DNA of 6,459 bases. Origin: Demequinaceae bacterium UBA4004. GTDB taxonomy: Bacteria > Actinomycetota > Actinomycetes > Actinomycetales > Demequinaceae. Below are positions 1 through 5,561 of this stretch, piece after piece (positions within the stretch are counted from its first letter, which is position 1; each line of letters opens with the position of its first letter). The notes beneath the pieces were generated by a model that saw nothing but the letters and a program-made list of their open reading frames with translations, was not told the DNA's origin and ran no database searches. A program made the translations under genes and the position numbers. The stretch lies in assembly GCA_002384765.1 (NCBI GenBank), contig DGBM01000225.1, forward strand, positions 1,976-8,434. Reading direction: 5' to 3'.

Positions 1-320
1 GCGGCGAGGGCTCCCAAGAACACCGACAGCACCGCGGTCGTCACCCCGATGATGAGGGAGTTCTTGAACCAGGTAAGAAACGGGAACTGGTCTGATGCGA
101 GCAGCCGTCGATAGCTGTCGAGTCCGACTACGCGAAACAGGCGGTTGGACCCGGTGAGCGTCCCCGTCGGGTTGAGCGAAGCCGAAACGACGTACAGCAG
201 CGGCAGGAGTGCATAGGAGGACAGCACGAGTGCGGCGATGTGTCTCAACACGTGCGGCTTGCTACGGCGACGACGCCCCGGGGGATCAAGGCGCGCCGCA
301 GTGCGGTTGGGGGCGGACAT
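1..320 (-). CDS. malG: MalG-type sugar ABC transporter permease, partial (N-terminal 106 aa)
   Basis: This is the second membrane subunit of a maltose/maltodextrin-type ABC importer, cut off by the left edge of the window. The 106 visible residues begin MSAPNRTAARLD. A short basic cytoplasmic tail is followed by a first membrane helix (about residues 28-48), an extracellular segment ending FPFLTWFKNS, and the start of a second helix (about 86-106). The 'WxxNS' segment before the second helix is typical of MalG-family permeases. The EAA loop that contacts the ATPase would lie outside the window. The ATG shares one base with the malF stop (TGATG), and GAGGAG (329-334, inside the malF 3' end) sits 8 nt upstream. 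Translational coupling to malF is therefore likely. The family call rests on position after malF plus these N-terminal features; substrate is inferred from the neighbours. Confidence 0.9.
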   Translation of the reverse strand, partial: MSAPNRTAARLDPPGRRRRSKPHVLRHIAALVLSSYALLPLLYVVSASLNPTGTLTGSNRLFRVVGLDSYRRLLASDQFPFLTWFKNSLIIGVTTAVLSVFLGALA

Positions 321-1876
321 CAGTTGATCTCCTCAAGGGTCTTGGTGCGGCGGAAACTGATCACGGAGATCACCGCGACCACGATGAAGATGAGGATCGA
401 GAAGGCGGAGGCGAGACCATAGTCACGGTTTTGCCCCGTGAATGCGACCTTGTACACAAGCGATATCAGGATGTCGGTGTGCCCCACAGGAATTCCGGCG
501 CCGGTGTCTCGTGGCCCCCCTCCCGTGACGAGGTAGATCACGTTGAAGTTGTTGAAGTTGAACGCGAAGGTGGCGATCAGAATCGGTGCCATCGAGATCA
601 ACAGCAGCGGGAGTTCGATGTGGCGTAGCATCTGCAACCGGGAGGTACCGTCCATGCGGGCCGCCTCTCGCACCTCACCTGGAATGGCTTGGAGCGCGCC
701 GGTGGCGACCAGGAACATGTAGGGGAAGCCGAGCCACAGATTCACCATCAGCACCGAAACCTTGGCGAGCGTGGGGTCGGTCAGCCAGGGGATGGACGCT
801 CCGCCGAGCACCACCTGATTGATGAAGCCAAAGCTCTGCGAGAGCATCCCGGACCACACCATGGCGCCCAGGAAGGCCGGGAAGGCGTAGGGCAACACCA
901 TGACAATGCGGTACGCCGTGCGACCCCTCATCGAGGGATCGTTGAACAGGAGCGCCATGAGCAACCCGAGCGCGAAGATGATCCCCACCGAGAGTGTCGC
1001 GAAGGCGATCGTCCACGCCGTGACGTAGACGAGCGGCCCCCTGATCGAGGGCTCGCTCACTGCCCGGGCGAAGTTGTCGAGCCCCACATTGACCTGCCAT
1101 CCGGGCAGGATCTCCGTGCCGTCTTCACCAACAAAGGAGCCTTCGCCGCCGTCGCGGTAGGACTCGCCGGTTGTCGTGTCCGTCAGGACGCCGGTTGTCG
1201 AATCGAAGGACAGGCTGGACGTGTACTCGTAGGCGGTGCGCCCGTCCAGGGTGCGCAGTGACCCGTCGGCTGCACTGTCCGAGAGGGGAACCGCCAGGGA
1301 GGAGACCTCGTCCTGGCGTCCGAGGATGTCGGCAAAGCGGAGCGAGGTGTACCCGTCGACGGCGACCGCCTGGCCGTTGGCAAAGCTCGCGTCGACGGGC
1401 TTGAGCGGGCTTTCCTCAGTGCCCAGCAGCGCGGTGCCGTTGGGCGCCGTCACAAGAAAGCCCAACTGGGTGCCGGACTCGACCACCGTCAGCGGGTAAG
1501 AGGGCGAGTCCGGAAGCCGGCTTTGGGATTGACTGAGCAGCGCCTCTACCGCCTGGTCCTGCGTCAGGATGTGGCCGGTCGAGTAGTTGGTGAACGCGAT
1601 GTATACGGTGTAGCCAATGACAAACACCTGGAAGATCGCGAGGAAGACGAGGCCCGGCGCGATGTACTTGGCCGGCAGTAGGCGCTCGCTCAGGTAGATC
1701 ACCGTGAGAATAATTGCCCCGACAACGACGAGCGCGGCAACGGTGTAGTCGCCGCGCCCGACGAGCACCGCGGCGAGGAACACGGCAATGGCGTCGAGCC
1801 CACCGAGCACCGAGATCTTGGCGACCAACGCGCCCACACCAGGGGAGCGGGTGGGTGCGCTGTGAAGGTCAGTCAC
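320..1876 (-). CDS. malF: MalF-type maltose/maltodextrin ABC transporter permease with large P2 loop
   Basis: The 518-aa protein is the first membrane subunit of a maltose-type importer and would pair with MalG in the cytoplasmic membrane. Hydrophobic segments lie near residues 22-40, 46-62, 72-94, 288-310, 325-345, 375-395, 425-447 and 488-508, which gives the eight-helix MalF topology. Residues about 96-285 form a large extracytoplasmic loop between helices 3 and 4, equivalent to the P2 loop of E. coli MalF (514 aa), and its distal part (PGW...NFARAVSE) resembles that of the E. coli protein. The EAA motif, the docking site for the ATPase, is at 401-423 (EVREAARMDG, I420, LP 422-423). The signature FAFNFNNF...TGGGP (437-454) is close to that of E. 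coli MalF, which supports a maltose or maltodextrin substrate over other sugars. The start is GTG at 1876 with GGGAG (1883-1887) 6 nt upstream. No ATPase gene is visible nearby. Confidence 0.95.
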   Translation of the reverse strand: MTDLHSAPTRSPGVGALVAKISVLGGLDAIAVFLAAVLVGRGDYTVAALVVVGAIILTVIYLSERLLPAKYIAPGLVFLAIFQVFVIGYTVYIAFTNYSTGHILTQDQAVEALLSQSQSRLPDSPSYPLTVVESGTQLGFLVTAPNGTALLGTEESPLKPVDASFANGQAVAVDGYTSLRFADILGRQDEVSSLAVPLSDSAADGSLRTLDGRTAYEYTSSLSFDSTTGVLTDTTTGESYRDGGEGSFVGEDGTEILPGWQVNVGLDNFARAVSEPSIRGPLVYVTAWTIAFATLSVGIIFALGLLMALLFNDPSMRGRTAYRIVMVLPYAFPAFLGAMVWSGMLSQSFGFINQVVLGGASIPWLTDPTLAKVSVLMVNLWLGFPYMFLVATGALQAIPGEVREAARMDGTSRLQMLRHIELPLLLISMAPILIATFAFNFNNFNVIYLVTGGGPRDTGAGIPVGHTDILISLVYKVAFTGQNRDYGLASAFSILIFIVVAVISVISFRRTKTLEEIN

Positions 1877-1920
1877 GAGGGTCTCCCGGGGTCAACAAGG
1901 GTGTGTGGTGAATCGGGCAC

Positions 1921-1948
1921 GGGGCCGGGCGGCACGTCGCCCGACCCC
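1921..1948 (-). promoter_or_regulatory. malE-malF intergenic stem-loop
   Basis: In the 86 bp between malE and malF the transcript can fold an 11-bp GC-rich stem. The arm GGGGTCGGGCG (1948-1938) pairs with CGCCCGGCCCC (1931-1921), with a single U-G wobble and a 6-nt loop (ACGTGC). It starts 15 nt after the malE stop. No U-tract follows, so this is not a classic intrinsic terminator. A hairpin here could block 3'-to-5' decay of the malE message or partly attenuate read-through, giving more binding protein than permease. The structure is seen directly; the role is inferred from the known behaviour of malE-malF intergenic elements in E. coli. Confidence 0.6.
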
Positions 1949-1962
1949 CTGCCCGCGGCTTG

Positions 1963-3210
1963 CTAGGAACCGTCGATCGCGGTGCGGACGTCCGACGTGA
2001 GCTGTGCCCACGTTGCGTCGGGTTCAGCACCGTTCAAGATGCCCGCCTCGGCGATGCCCCAGAACTCCCACACGCGTCCCATGGCGGGGATCGCGGGCAT
2101 CGGAACTGCGTCCAGGCCAGCGGCCTTGAATCCGGCAATGATCGGGTCCGAGGACACCGCGTCCGCGGCGGCAGTGAGGGCCGGAAGAACGCCACCCGAA
2201 TTGAACAGGGCGACCTGGACGTCAACGGTGCCCAGGTAGTTCACCAGGAAGTCGTTGGCGGCGACTTTGTTCTGTGAGTACTGGTTGACAAAGAAGCCCT
2301 TCACGCCAGCGAACGGCTGAGCGGGCTCTGAACCGGGGGACGGGATGGCGTCAACGGCAACGTTGATGCCCGCGTCCACCGCTGCTTTGACGTTCCACGG
2401 GCCGGTGAGCCAGAAGGCCGCCTGACCGGTGGTGAACTTCTCCTTGGCAATGTCGCCGGTGATCTCGGTCGACATGGTGTTCGCGCCCGCACTGCCCTGC
2501 GTGGCGAGCCACTCAGCGAAACCGGTGCCGTCGCCCAGCGTGAGCTGTGTGGAGTCGTACGAGCCTGCGGCGTCGCGGCCGAAGACGGGTGCGCCAAACG
2601 CGGTTTGGAACGGGTAGAGGTGGTAGGGGTTGCCGTTCTCACCCTGCTCAACGACGAACGGGAACTCCACGCCAGCCGCCGTGCCCTTGGCGATCATGTC
2701 GTCGAAGTTGGCCGCAGGCTCGGGAACGAGGTCCGCGTTGCGGAGCATCGCGAGGTTCTCGACCGCGTAAGGCAGTTCGTACACGGTGCCGTCGTATGTG
2801 GACGCATCGAGGGCCACCGGAAGGAAGTCCGTAGCCTTGTCGCCCAACTCAAGCGGGGCGACCACGCCGTTGGTGGTGAGCTCGCCCAGCCAGTCGTGTG
2901 CACCCATCACCACGTCGGGCCCTGAGCCGGAGCTTGCCTGCTGAATGAAGTCGTCCTTCAACGTGGAGTTGTCGCGGGCGACAATGTCGACGGAGATTCC
3001 CGTCTGAGCCTCATAGTCGGTGGCGGCCTGAGCCAACGCGTCGGCCCGTTCCGCGTCCACCCAGACGGTAAGCGTGCTCGTTGCGGTGGTGTCGGGTGCG
3101 GCGGTCGTGGCCGACGCCGTCGGGGTATCGGAGGATGTCGAGCAGCCAGTGGTGAGGAGTCCCACCGCGAGCAAAGCGCCCGCAGCAATCGACTTTCTGG
3201 TCATGAGCAT
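1963..3210 (-). CDS. malE: MalE-like sugar-binding lipoprotein
   Basis: The 415-aa protein is the extracellular solute-binding component of the importer and would deliver maltose or maltodextrins to MalF/MalG. It has a lipoprotein signal: basic TRK, a hydrophobic core (8-19) and TTGC with the lipidated Cys at 23. A Ser/Thr/Ala/Pro-rich tether follows (24-45). The mature part aligns by eye with E. coli maltose-binding protein: TLTVWVDAER (46-55), GPDVVMGAHD (97-106), LPYAVENLAM (146-155), FWLTGPW (266-272) and MPAIPAMGRVW (371-381). Conserved pocket residues include E54/R55 (MBP D14/K15), D106 (D65), E151 (E111), Y196 (Y155), W272 (W230) and W381 (W340). G103, W107 and N194 replace MBP W62, R66 and E153, so the preferred sugar may differ. 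The first ATG at 3210 is chosen because AAAGGA (3219-3224) lies 8 nt upstream; the ATG two codons later would be too far. Trehalose or another alpha-glucoside remains possible. Confidence 0.93.
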   Translation of the reverse strand: MLMTRKSIAAGALLAVGLLTTGCSTSSDTPTASATTAAPDTTATSTLTVWVDAERADALAQAATDYEAQTGISVDIVARDNSTLKDDFIQQASSGSGPDVVMGAHDWLGELTTNGVVAPLELGDKATDFLPVALDASTYDGTVYELPYAVENLAMLRNADLVPEPAANFDDMIAKGTAAGVEFPFVVEQGENGNPYHLYPFQTAFGAPVFGRDAAGSYDSTQLTLGDGTGFAEWLATQGSAGANTMSTEITGDIAKEKFTTGQAAFWLTGPWNVKAAVDAGINVAVDAIPSPGSEPAQPFAGVKGFFVNQYSQNKVAANDFLVNYLGTVDVQVALFNSGGVLPALTAAADAVSSDPIIAGFKAAGLDAVPMPAIPAMGRVWEFWGIAEAGILNGAEPDATWAQLTSDVRTAIDGS

Positions 3211-3289
3211 CAGGTGTGTCCTTTGCGCGAAGATGACGAGGAACCGTCACCGACTCGGCGGGATCGATCCGCGCCTTCGCCCAGAGACC

Positions 3290-3317
3290 ATTCTCTCGGC
3301 CAACACCGTGGGTGCAA
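3290..3317 (-). promoter_or_regulatory. Candidate malE promoter
   Basis: On the minus strand, TTGCAC (3317-3312) is a possible -35 and GAGAAT (3295-3290) a possible -10, with a 16-bp spacer. The match to consensus is partial: 3 of 6 at -35 and 4 of 6 at -10. The position is the main argument: the -35 lies within the best operator of the region, as expected for repression by a LacI-family protein. It predicts a malE leader of roughly 70 nt. An alternative -35 (TGGACA, next to the second operator near 3479-3484) has no good -10. Confidence 0.4.
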
Positions 3318-3327
3318 GCGCTTACAC
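3312..3327. promoter_or_regulatory. LacI-family operator O1
   Basis: GTGCAAGCGCTTACAC is a 16-bp inverted repeat, with 7 of 8 positions per half-site symmetric around a central CG. It has the form TGnAAnCGnTTnCA, typical of sites bound by CcpA/MalR-like LacI-family repressors. The repressor gene just upstream has the recognition-helix sequence STATVSRAL, of the kind that binds such AAnCGnTT cores. The site overlaps the candidate malE -35, so binding would block transcription of malEFG when sugar is absent. The palindrome is seen directly; the pairing with this repressor is inferred. Confidence 0.8.
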
Positions 3328-3477
3328 GGTAGCGAGCGGCCACCGATCGCGCAAGCGGTGTCGGTTGCGGTTTGATTACGCTCTCGCGAGACCTCAAATA
3401 TGAGGCACGATGTGTACTTCGGTGCCGAGTCGAGAAAGTGCAGGGCGCCTTCCCATTTGTTGTCGGTGAGGCAAAAA

Positions 3478-3493
3478 TGTCCAGCGCTTGCAT
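3478..3493. promoter_or_regulatory. Possible second, weaker LacI-family operator O2
   Basis: TGTCCAGCGCTTGCAT has the same AGCGCTT core as O1. Its right half (GCTTGCA) is an exact inverted copy of the O1 left half (TGCAAGC), while the left half is degenerate. Its centre is 166 bp from the O1 centre, close to 16 helical turns, which would suit DNA looping between two repressor dimers. It lies 95 bp downstream of the repressor stop codon. The half-site match is clear; its function is speculative. Confidence 0.45.
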
Positions 3494-3588
3494 ACGGTGT
3501 GGCACGCGGCCAGTGGCTTGGGGGTGGCGAAACCTCACGTCAACAGCGCACGGGATGGGCCGCGAGGTGGACCGCTGAGCGCCAGTCG

Positions 3589-4623
3589 CTAGCTGTCTGT
3601 CGGGACGCTCGTGGAGCGCCGCACGACCAGCTCGTAGGGCAGTGCCACGTTGTGTGCCGGCGTCGGTTCGCTGTCGAGCGCGTTCAGCACTGCCTCGGCC
3701 GCCAAACGTCCCTGCGTCTCGGGGAACTGGGACACCGTCGTCAGTCCAAAGAAGTCGCCGAGTTCGTGGCCATCGATGCCGATGATCGAGAGATCCTCGG
3801 GCACTCTCTTGCCCAGATCGCGGGCGGCCATGATGGCCCCCATCGCCATCTCATCCGACGCCGCAAAGACCGCGGTCGGCGCAACTCGGGGATCGCCCAG
3901 AATCTGAAGCGTGGCTGTATAGCCGCCGGTGATGGTGAAGTCGGCGCCCCTCACCAGCGGGGGATCCGGTTCGATTCCGTGAGACCGCAGCGCCGCTTCG
4001 TATCCTGCGCGGCGGTTGACCGACAGGTGGAAGTCCAGGTCCAAGAGGGGGTCGCCACCAATGTGTGCGATGTGGCGGTGGCCCAGCGAGAGCAGGTGTT
4101 CCGTGGCAAGGCGGGCGATGGCCGCGTCGTCGATGCTCAGCGTCAAGGCGCCCGGCAAGGGCCCGCCGATTCCCACCGCGGGCTTGCCGATCGCCTTGAG
4201 TCCTTCAAGCTCGGTGTCGCTCAGCTCGAGCGAGACCGCGATGAAGGCGTCTACCCTTTGGCGCCGCAGGAACTCGTCAAACAGGCGTGCCCTGCGGGGG
4301 TTCGTGGGTCCTCCAGGAACGGTCACGGATTGGTCCAGGTGATATAGCGTGAGGTCGTATCCCGCGTCGGAGAGCGCCTGGTGGGCACCCTTCAGGACGC
4401 GCATGTAGAACCACCCGTCGAGGAACGGAACCACCACGCCGATGTTTCGCGTTCGCCCCGAGGCGAGGCTCGACGCCGCGGAAGACACGACGTAACCCAA
4501 TTCCTTCGCGGCGGCCTCGACCTTGCTCTTGGTCGCAGCGGACACGGTCGTCTTCCCCGCCAGCGCGCGCGAGACCGTAGCCGTCGACACCCCGGCTAGT
4601 TCGGCAACGCGCTGAATCGTCAC
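3589..4623 (-). CDS. LacI-family transcriptional repressor of the malEFG operon
   Basis: This is a 344-aa sugar-responsive DNA-binding protein that probably represses malEFG. With GTG at 4623 as start, residues 2-25 form the helix-turn-helix (TIQRVAELAGVSTATVSRALAG), and the hinge helix follows at about 47-58 (SSAASSLASGRT, with the minor-groove Leu at 53). From RNIGVVVP (59-66) onward it is a periplasmic-binding-protein-like effector domain. Family marks there are GHRHIAHIGG (181-190), TAVFAASDEMAMGA (250-263) and LSIIGIDG (278-285). The GTG is chosen because LacI proteins begin the helix-turn-helix within a few residues of the start and GAGGA (4634-4638) precedes it by 10 nt. A longer reading from TTG at 4695 or ATG at 4659 would add an unconserved basic tail. 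It lies directly upstream of, and in the same direction as, the transporter genes. The inducer is inferred to be the transported sugar. A malR-like name would be reasonable but is not proven. Confidence 0.92.
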   Translation of the reverse strand: MTIQRVAELAGVSTATVSRALAGKTTVSAATKSKVEAAAKELGYVVSSAASSLASGRTRNIGVVVPFLDGWFYMRVLKGAHQALSDAGYDLTLYHLDQSVTVPGGPTNPRRARLFDEFLRRQRVDAFIAVSLELSDTELEGLKAIGKPAVGIGGPLPGALTLSIDDAAIARLATEHLLSLGHRHIAHIGGDPLLDLDFHLSVNRRAGYEAALRSHGIEPDPPLVRGADFTITGGYTATLQILGDPRVAPTAVFAASDEMAMGAIMAARDLGKRVPEDLSIIGIDGHELGDFFGLTTVSQFPETQGRLAAEAVLNALDSEPTPAHNVALPYELVVRRSTSVPTDS

Positions 4624-4681
4624 AAGTCCACAGTCCTCACGGACGAACCTTATCCACATGCGCGCACGTCGTGTGCCACGT

Positions 4682-4702
4682 GAGTCCCGTCGCAAGGGAC
4701 TC
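4682..4702. repeat. Inverted repeat in the repressor leader
   Basis: GAGTCCC (4682-4688) and GGGACTC (4696-4702) are a perfect 7-bp inverted repeat around a 7-nt spacer. It lies between the candidate repressor promoter and the GTG start, about 60 bp upstream of that start. It could be a leader hairpin or a protein site. It does not resemble the O1 operator, so it gives no support for autorepression through the same sequence. No U-tract follows on either strand. Confidence 0.5.
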
Positions 4703-4737
4703 CAGGCGCGGATGGGACGTTAGCCTTCGCCCTGGGA

Positions 4738-4768
4738 AATATCCGCCAACGAATAGGTGTTGCGTCAA
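4738..4768 (-). promoter_or_regulatory. Candidate promoter of the repressor gene
   Basis: On the minus strand, TTGACG (4768-4763) matches the -35 consensus at 5 of 6 positions. GATATT (4743-4738) is a possible -10, matching 4 of 6, but the 19-bp spacer is longer than ideal. It would give a leader of roughly 100 nt that includes the inverted repeat at 4682-4702. In the same 186-bp divergent region I found no convincing -35/-10 pair for ribA and no FMN riboswitch. Confidence 0.35.
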
Positions 4769-4809
4769 CTACTGAACCCCGCGGTGGAGCGAACAATCGA
4801 GGAGCACTC

Positions 4810-5514
4810 ATGACAGTCACACGCCGGATCGCGAACCGCGCCGGGCTGCACGTCGCTGGGAAGCGCCTCGAGATCGCGCCCGCGACCGTCCGTACTGCGG
4901 TCACCGTGCCCCTCAGGTTCGGCGACGGGTACGGCACCGCCGGCCGTGTGATGACGTTCCAGGGTCTAGTCGATGGCAAAGAGCACCTCGCGATCGGGCT
5001 CGGAGACTGGGAGGGTGCTGTGGCGCGGACGGCGCATGGCGGAGAGCCACCGCTCGTGCGCCCTCACTCTGAGTGCCTCACAGGCGACGTGCTGGGATCA
5101 GAGCGATGCGACTGCGGCCCGCAGTTACGCGAGGCGGTAGAGCGTATCGCTGAGGTGGGAGGATTCCTGCTGTACCTGCGCCAGGAAGGTCGCGGCATCG
5201 GCCTCTACGCCAAGCTCGACGCCTACGCCTTGCAGGATGTTGGCCTCGACACCTACGAGGCGAATACTGCCCTGGGCCACGGCGAGGACGAGCGTGACTA
5301 CGCGCCCGCCGCCCAGATGCTGCACGCCGTGGGCGCCGACCGAATCCGGCTACTGAGCAACAACCCCGACAAGGCTGCGCAACTTAAGCGGCTCGGAGTC
5401 CGGGTGGAAGAACGCGTCACCACGGGAGTGCACCTCACGGATGCGAATGCCCGCTATCTCGCCGCCAAGGTCGACCACACTGGCCACACGCTGGCGCTAC
5501 CCAGGTTCGCCTGA
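4810..5514 (+). CDS. ribA: GTP cyclohydrolase II (stand-alone RibA)
   Basis: The 234-aa cytosolic enzyme opens the imidazole ring of GTP, giving 2,5-diamino-6-ribosylamino-4(3H)-pyrimidinone 5'-phosphate, formate and pyrophosphate, the first step of riboflavin synthesis. The zinc site is in VRPHSECLTGDVLGSERCDCG, with Cys 89, 100 and 102 (E. coli 54, 65, 67). RQEGRGIGL (124-132) is the family nucleotide-binding motif. Y139 in DAYALQD matches E. coli Y105. D160 and R162 in EDERDY match the catalytic D126 and R128. LLSNNPDK (181-188) is the usual L-T-NNP motif with Thr replaced by Ser. All active-site residues are present, and Y139 argues against the variants that stop at a formamide product. 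The protein is about 35 residues longer at the N terminus than E. coli RibA (196 aa), and there is no RibB (DHBP synthase) domain. The start ATG has GAGGAG (4799-4804) 5 nt upstream. No other riboflavin gene is visible. Confidence 0.95.
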   Translation: MTVTRRIANRAGLHVAGKRLEIAPATVRTAVTVPLRFGDGYGTAGRVMTFQGLVDGKEHLAIGLGDWEGAVARTAHGGEPPLVRPHSECLTGDVLGSERCDCGPQLREAVERIAEVGGFLLYLRQEGRGIGLYAKLDAYALQDVGLDTYEANTALGHGEDERDYAPAAQMLHAVGADRIRLLSNNPDKAAQLKRLGVRVEERVTTGVHLTDANARYLAAKVDHTGHTLALPRFA

Positions 5515-5561
5515 CCGGATGGTGCTCGCCGGGGCACGGCGGCGAAGGCCCGGTGGTCCCG
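5515..5561. other. Convergent intergenic gap, ribA / amine oxidase
   Basis: Forty-seven bp separate two converging stop codons. The GC-rich stretch can form only short alternative stems: TCGCC (5526-5530) with GGCGA (5541-5545), or CCGGG (5529-5533) with CCCGG (5549-5553). No T-tract is present on either strand. It may act as a weak bidirectional terminator, but the evidence is thin. Confidence 0.25.

Larger units (their letters stand above)
3211..3588. other. Control region between repressor and malE
   Basis: These 378 bp hold no convincing gene; reading frames crossing it are shadows of the flanking genes. It contains the malE ribosome binding site (3219-3224), two LacI-type operators and the candidate malE promoter (listed separately), and several short palindromes. 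GGATCGATCC (3261-3270) lies in the malE leader. AGAGA-CCAT-TCTCT (3283-3296) overlaps the candidate -10. TCTCGCGAGA (3382-3391) and CCTCA-AATA-TGAGG (3392-3405) lie further upstream. Downstream of the repressor stop (3589) I see no strong hairpin with a U-tract, so read-through from the repressor into malE cannot be excluded. Confidence 0.7.

Noticed and set aside
689..1261. Plus-strand reading frame of 190 codons opposite malF
   Set aside because: It is a codon-bias shadow of malF, rich in Arg/Gly/His/Glu with no family resemblance.
1921..1948. Intrinsic terminator between malE and malF
   Set aside because: No U-tract follows the stem, and malF and malG need transcription from upstream; treated as a stabilising or attenuating hairpin instead.
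3538..3543. TTGACG -35-like element on the minus strand downstream of the repressor
   Set aside because: No plausible -10 is found at 16-19 bp spacing.
3400..4347. Long plus-strand reading frame of 315 codons opposite the repressor gene
   Set aside because: It lies almost wholly antisense to a clear LacI-family gene, has no recognisable domain, and such frames are common in high-GC DNA.
4624..4695. N-terminal extension of the repressor from TTG at 4695 or ATG at 4659
   Set aside because: It would add a basic unconserved tail before the helix-turn-helix; the GTG at 4623 has a ribosome binding site and gives the standard LacI-family N terminus.
4624..4809. FMN riboswitch upstream of ribA
   Set aside because: The conserved RFN blocks were not seen and the space available, shared with the repressor promoter, is short.
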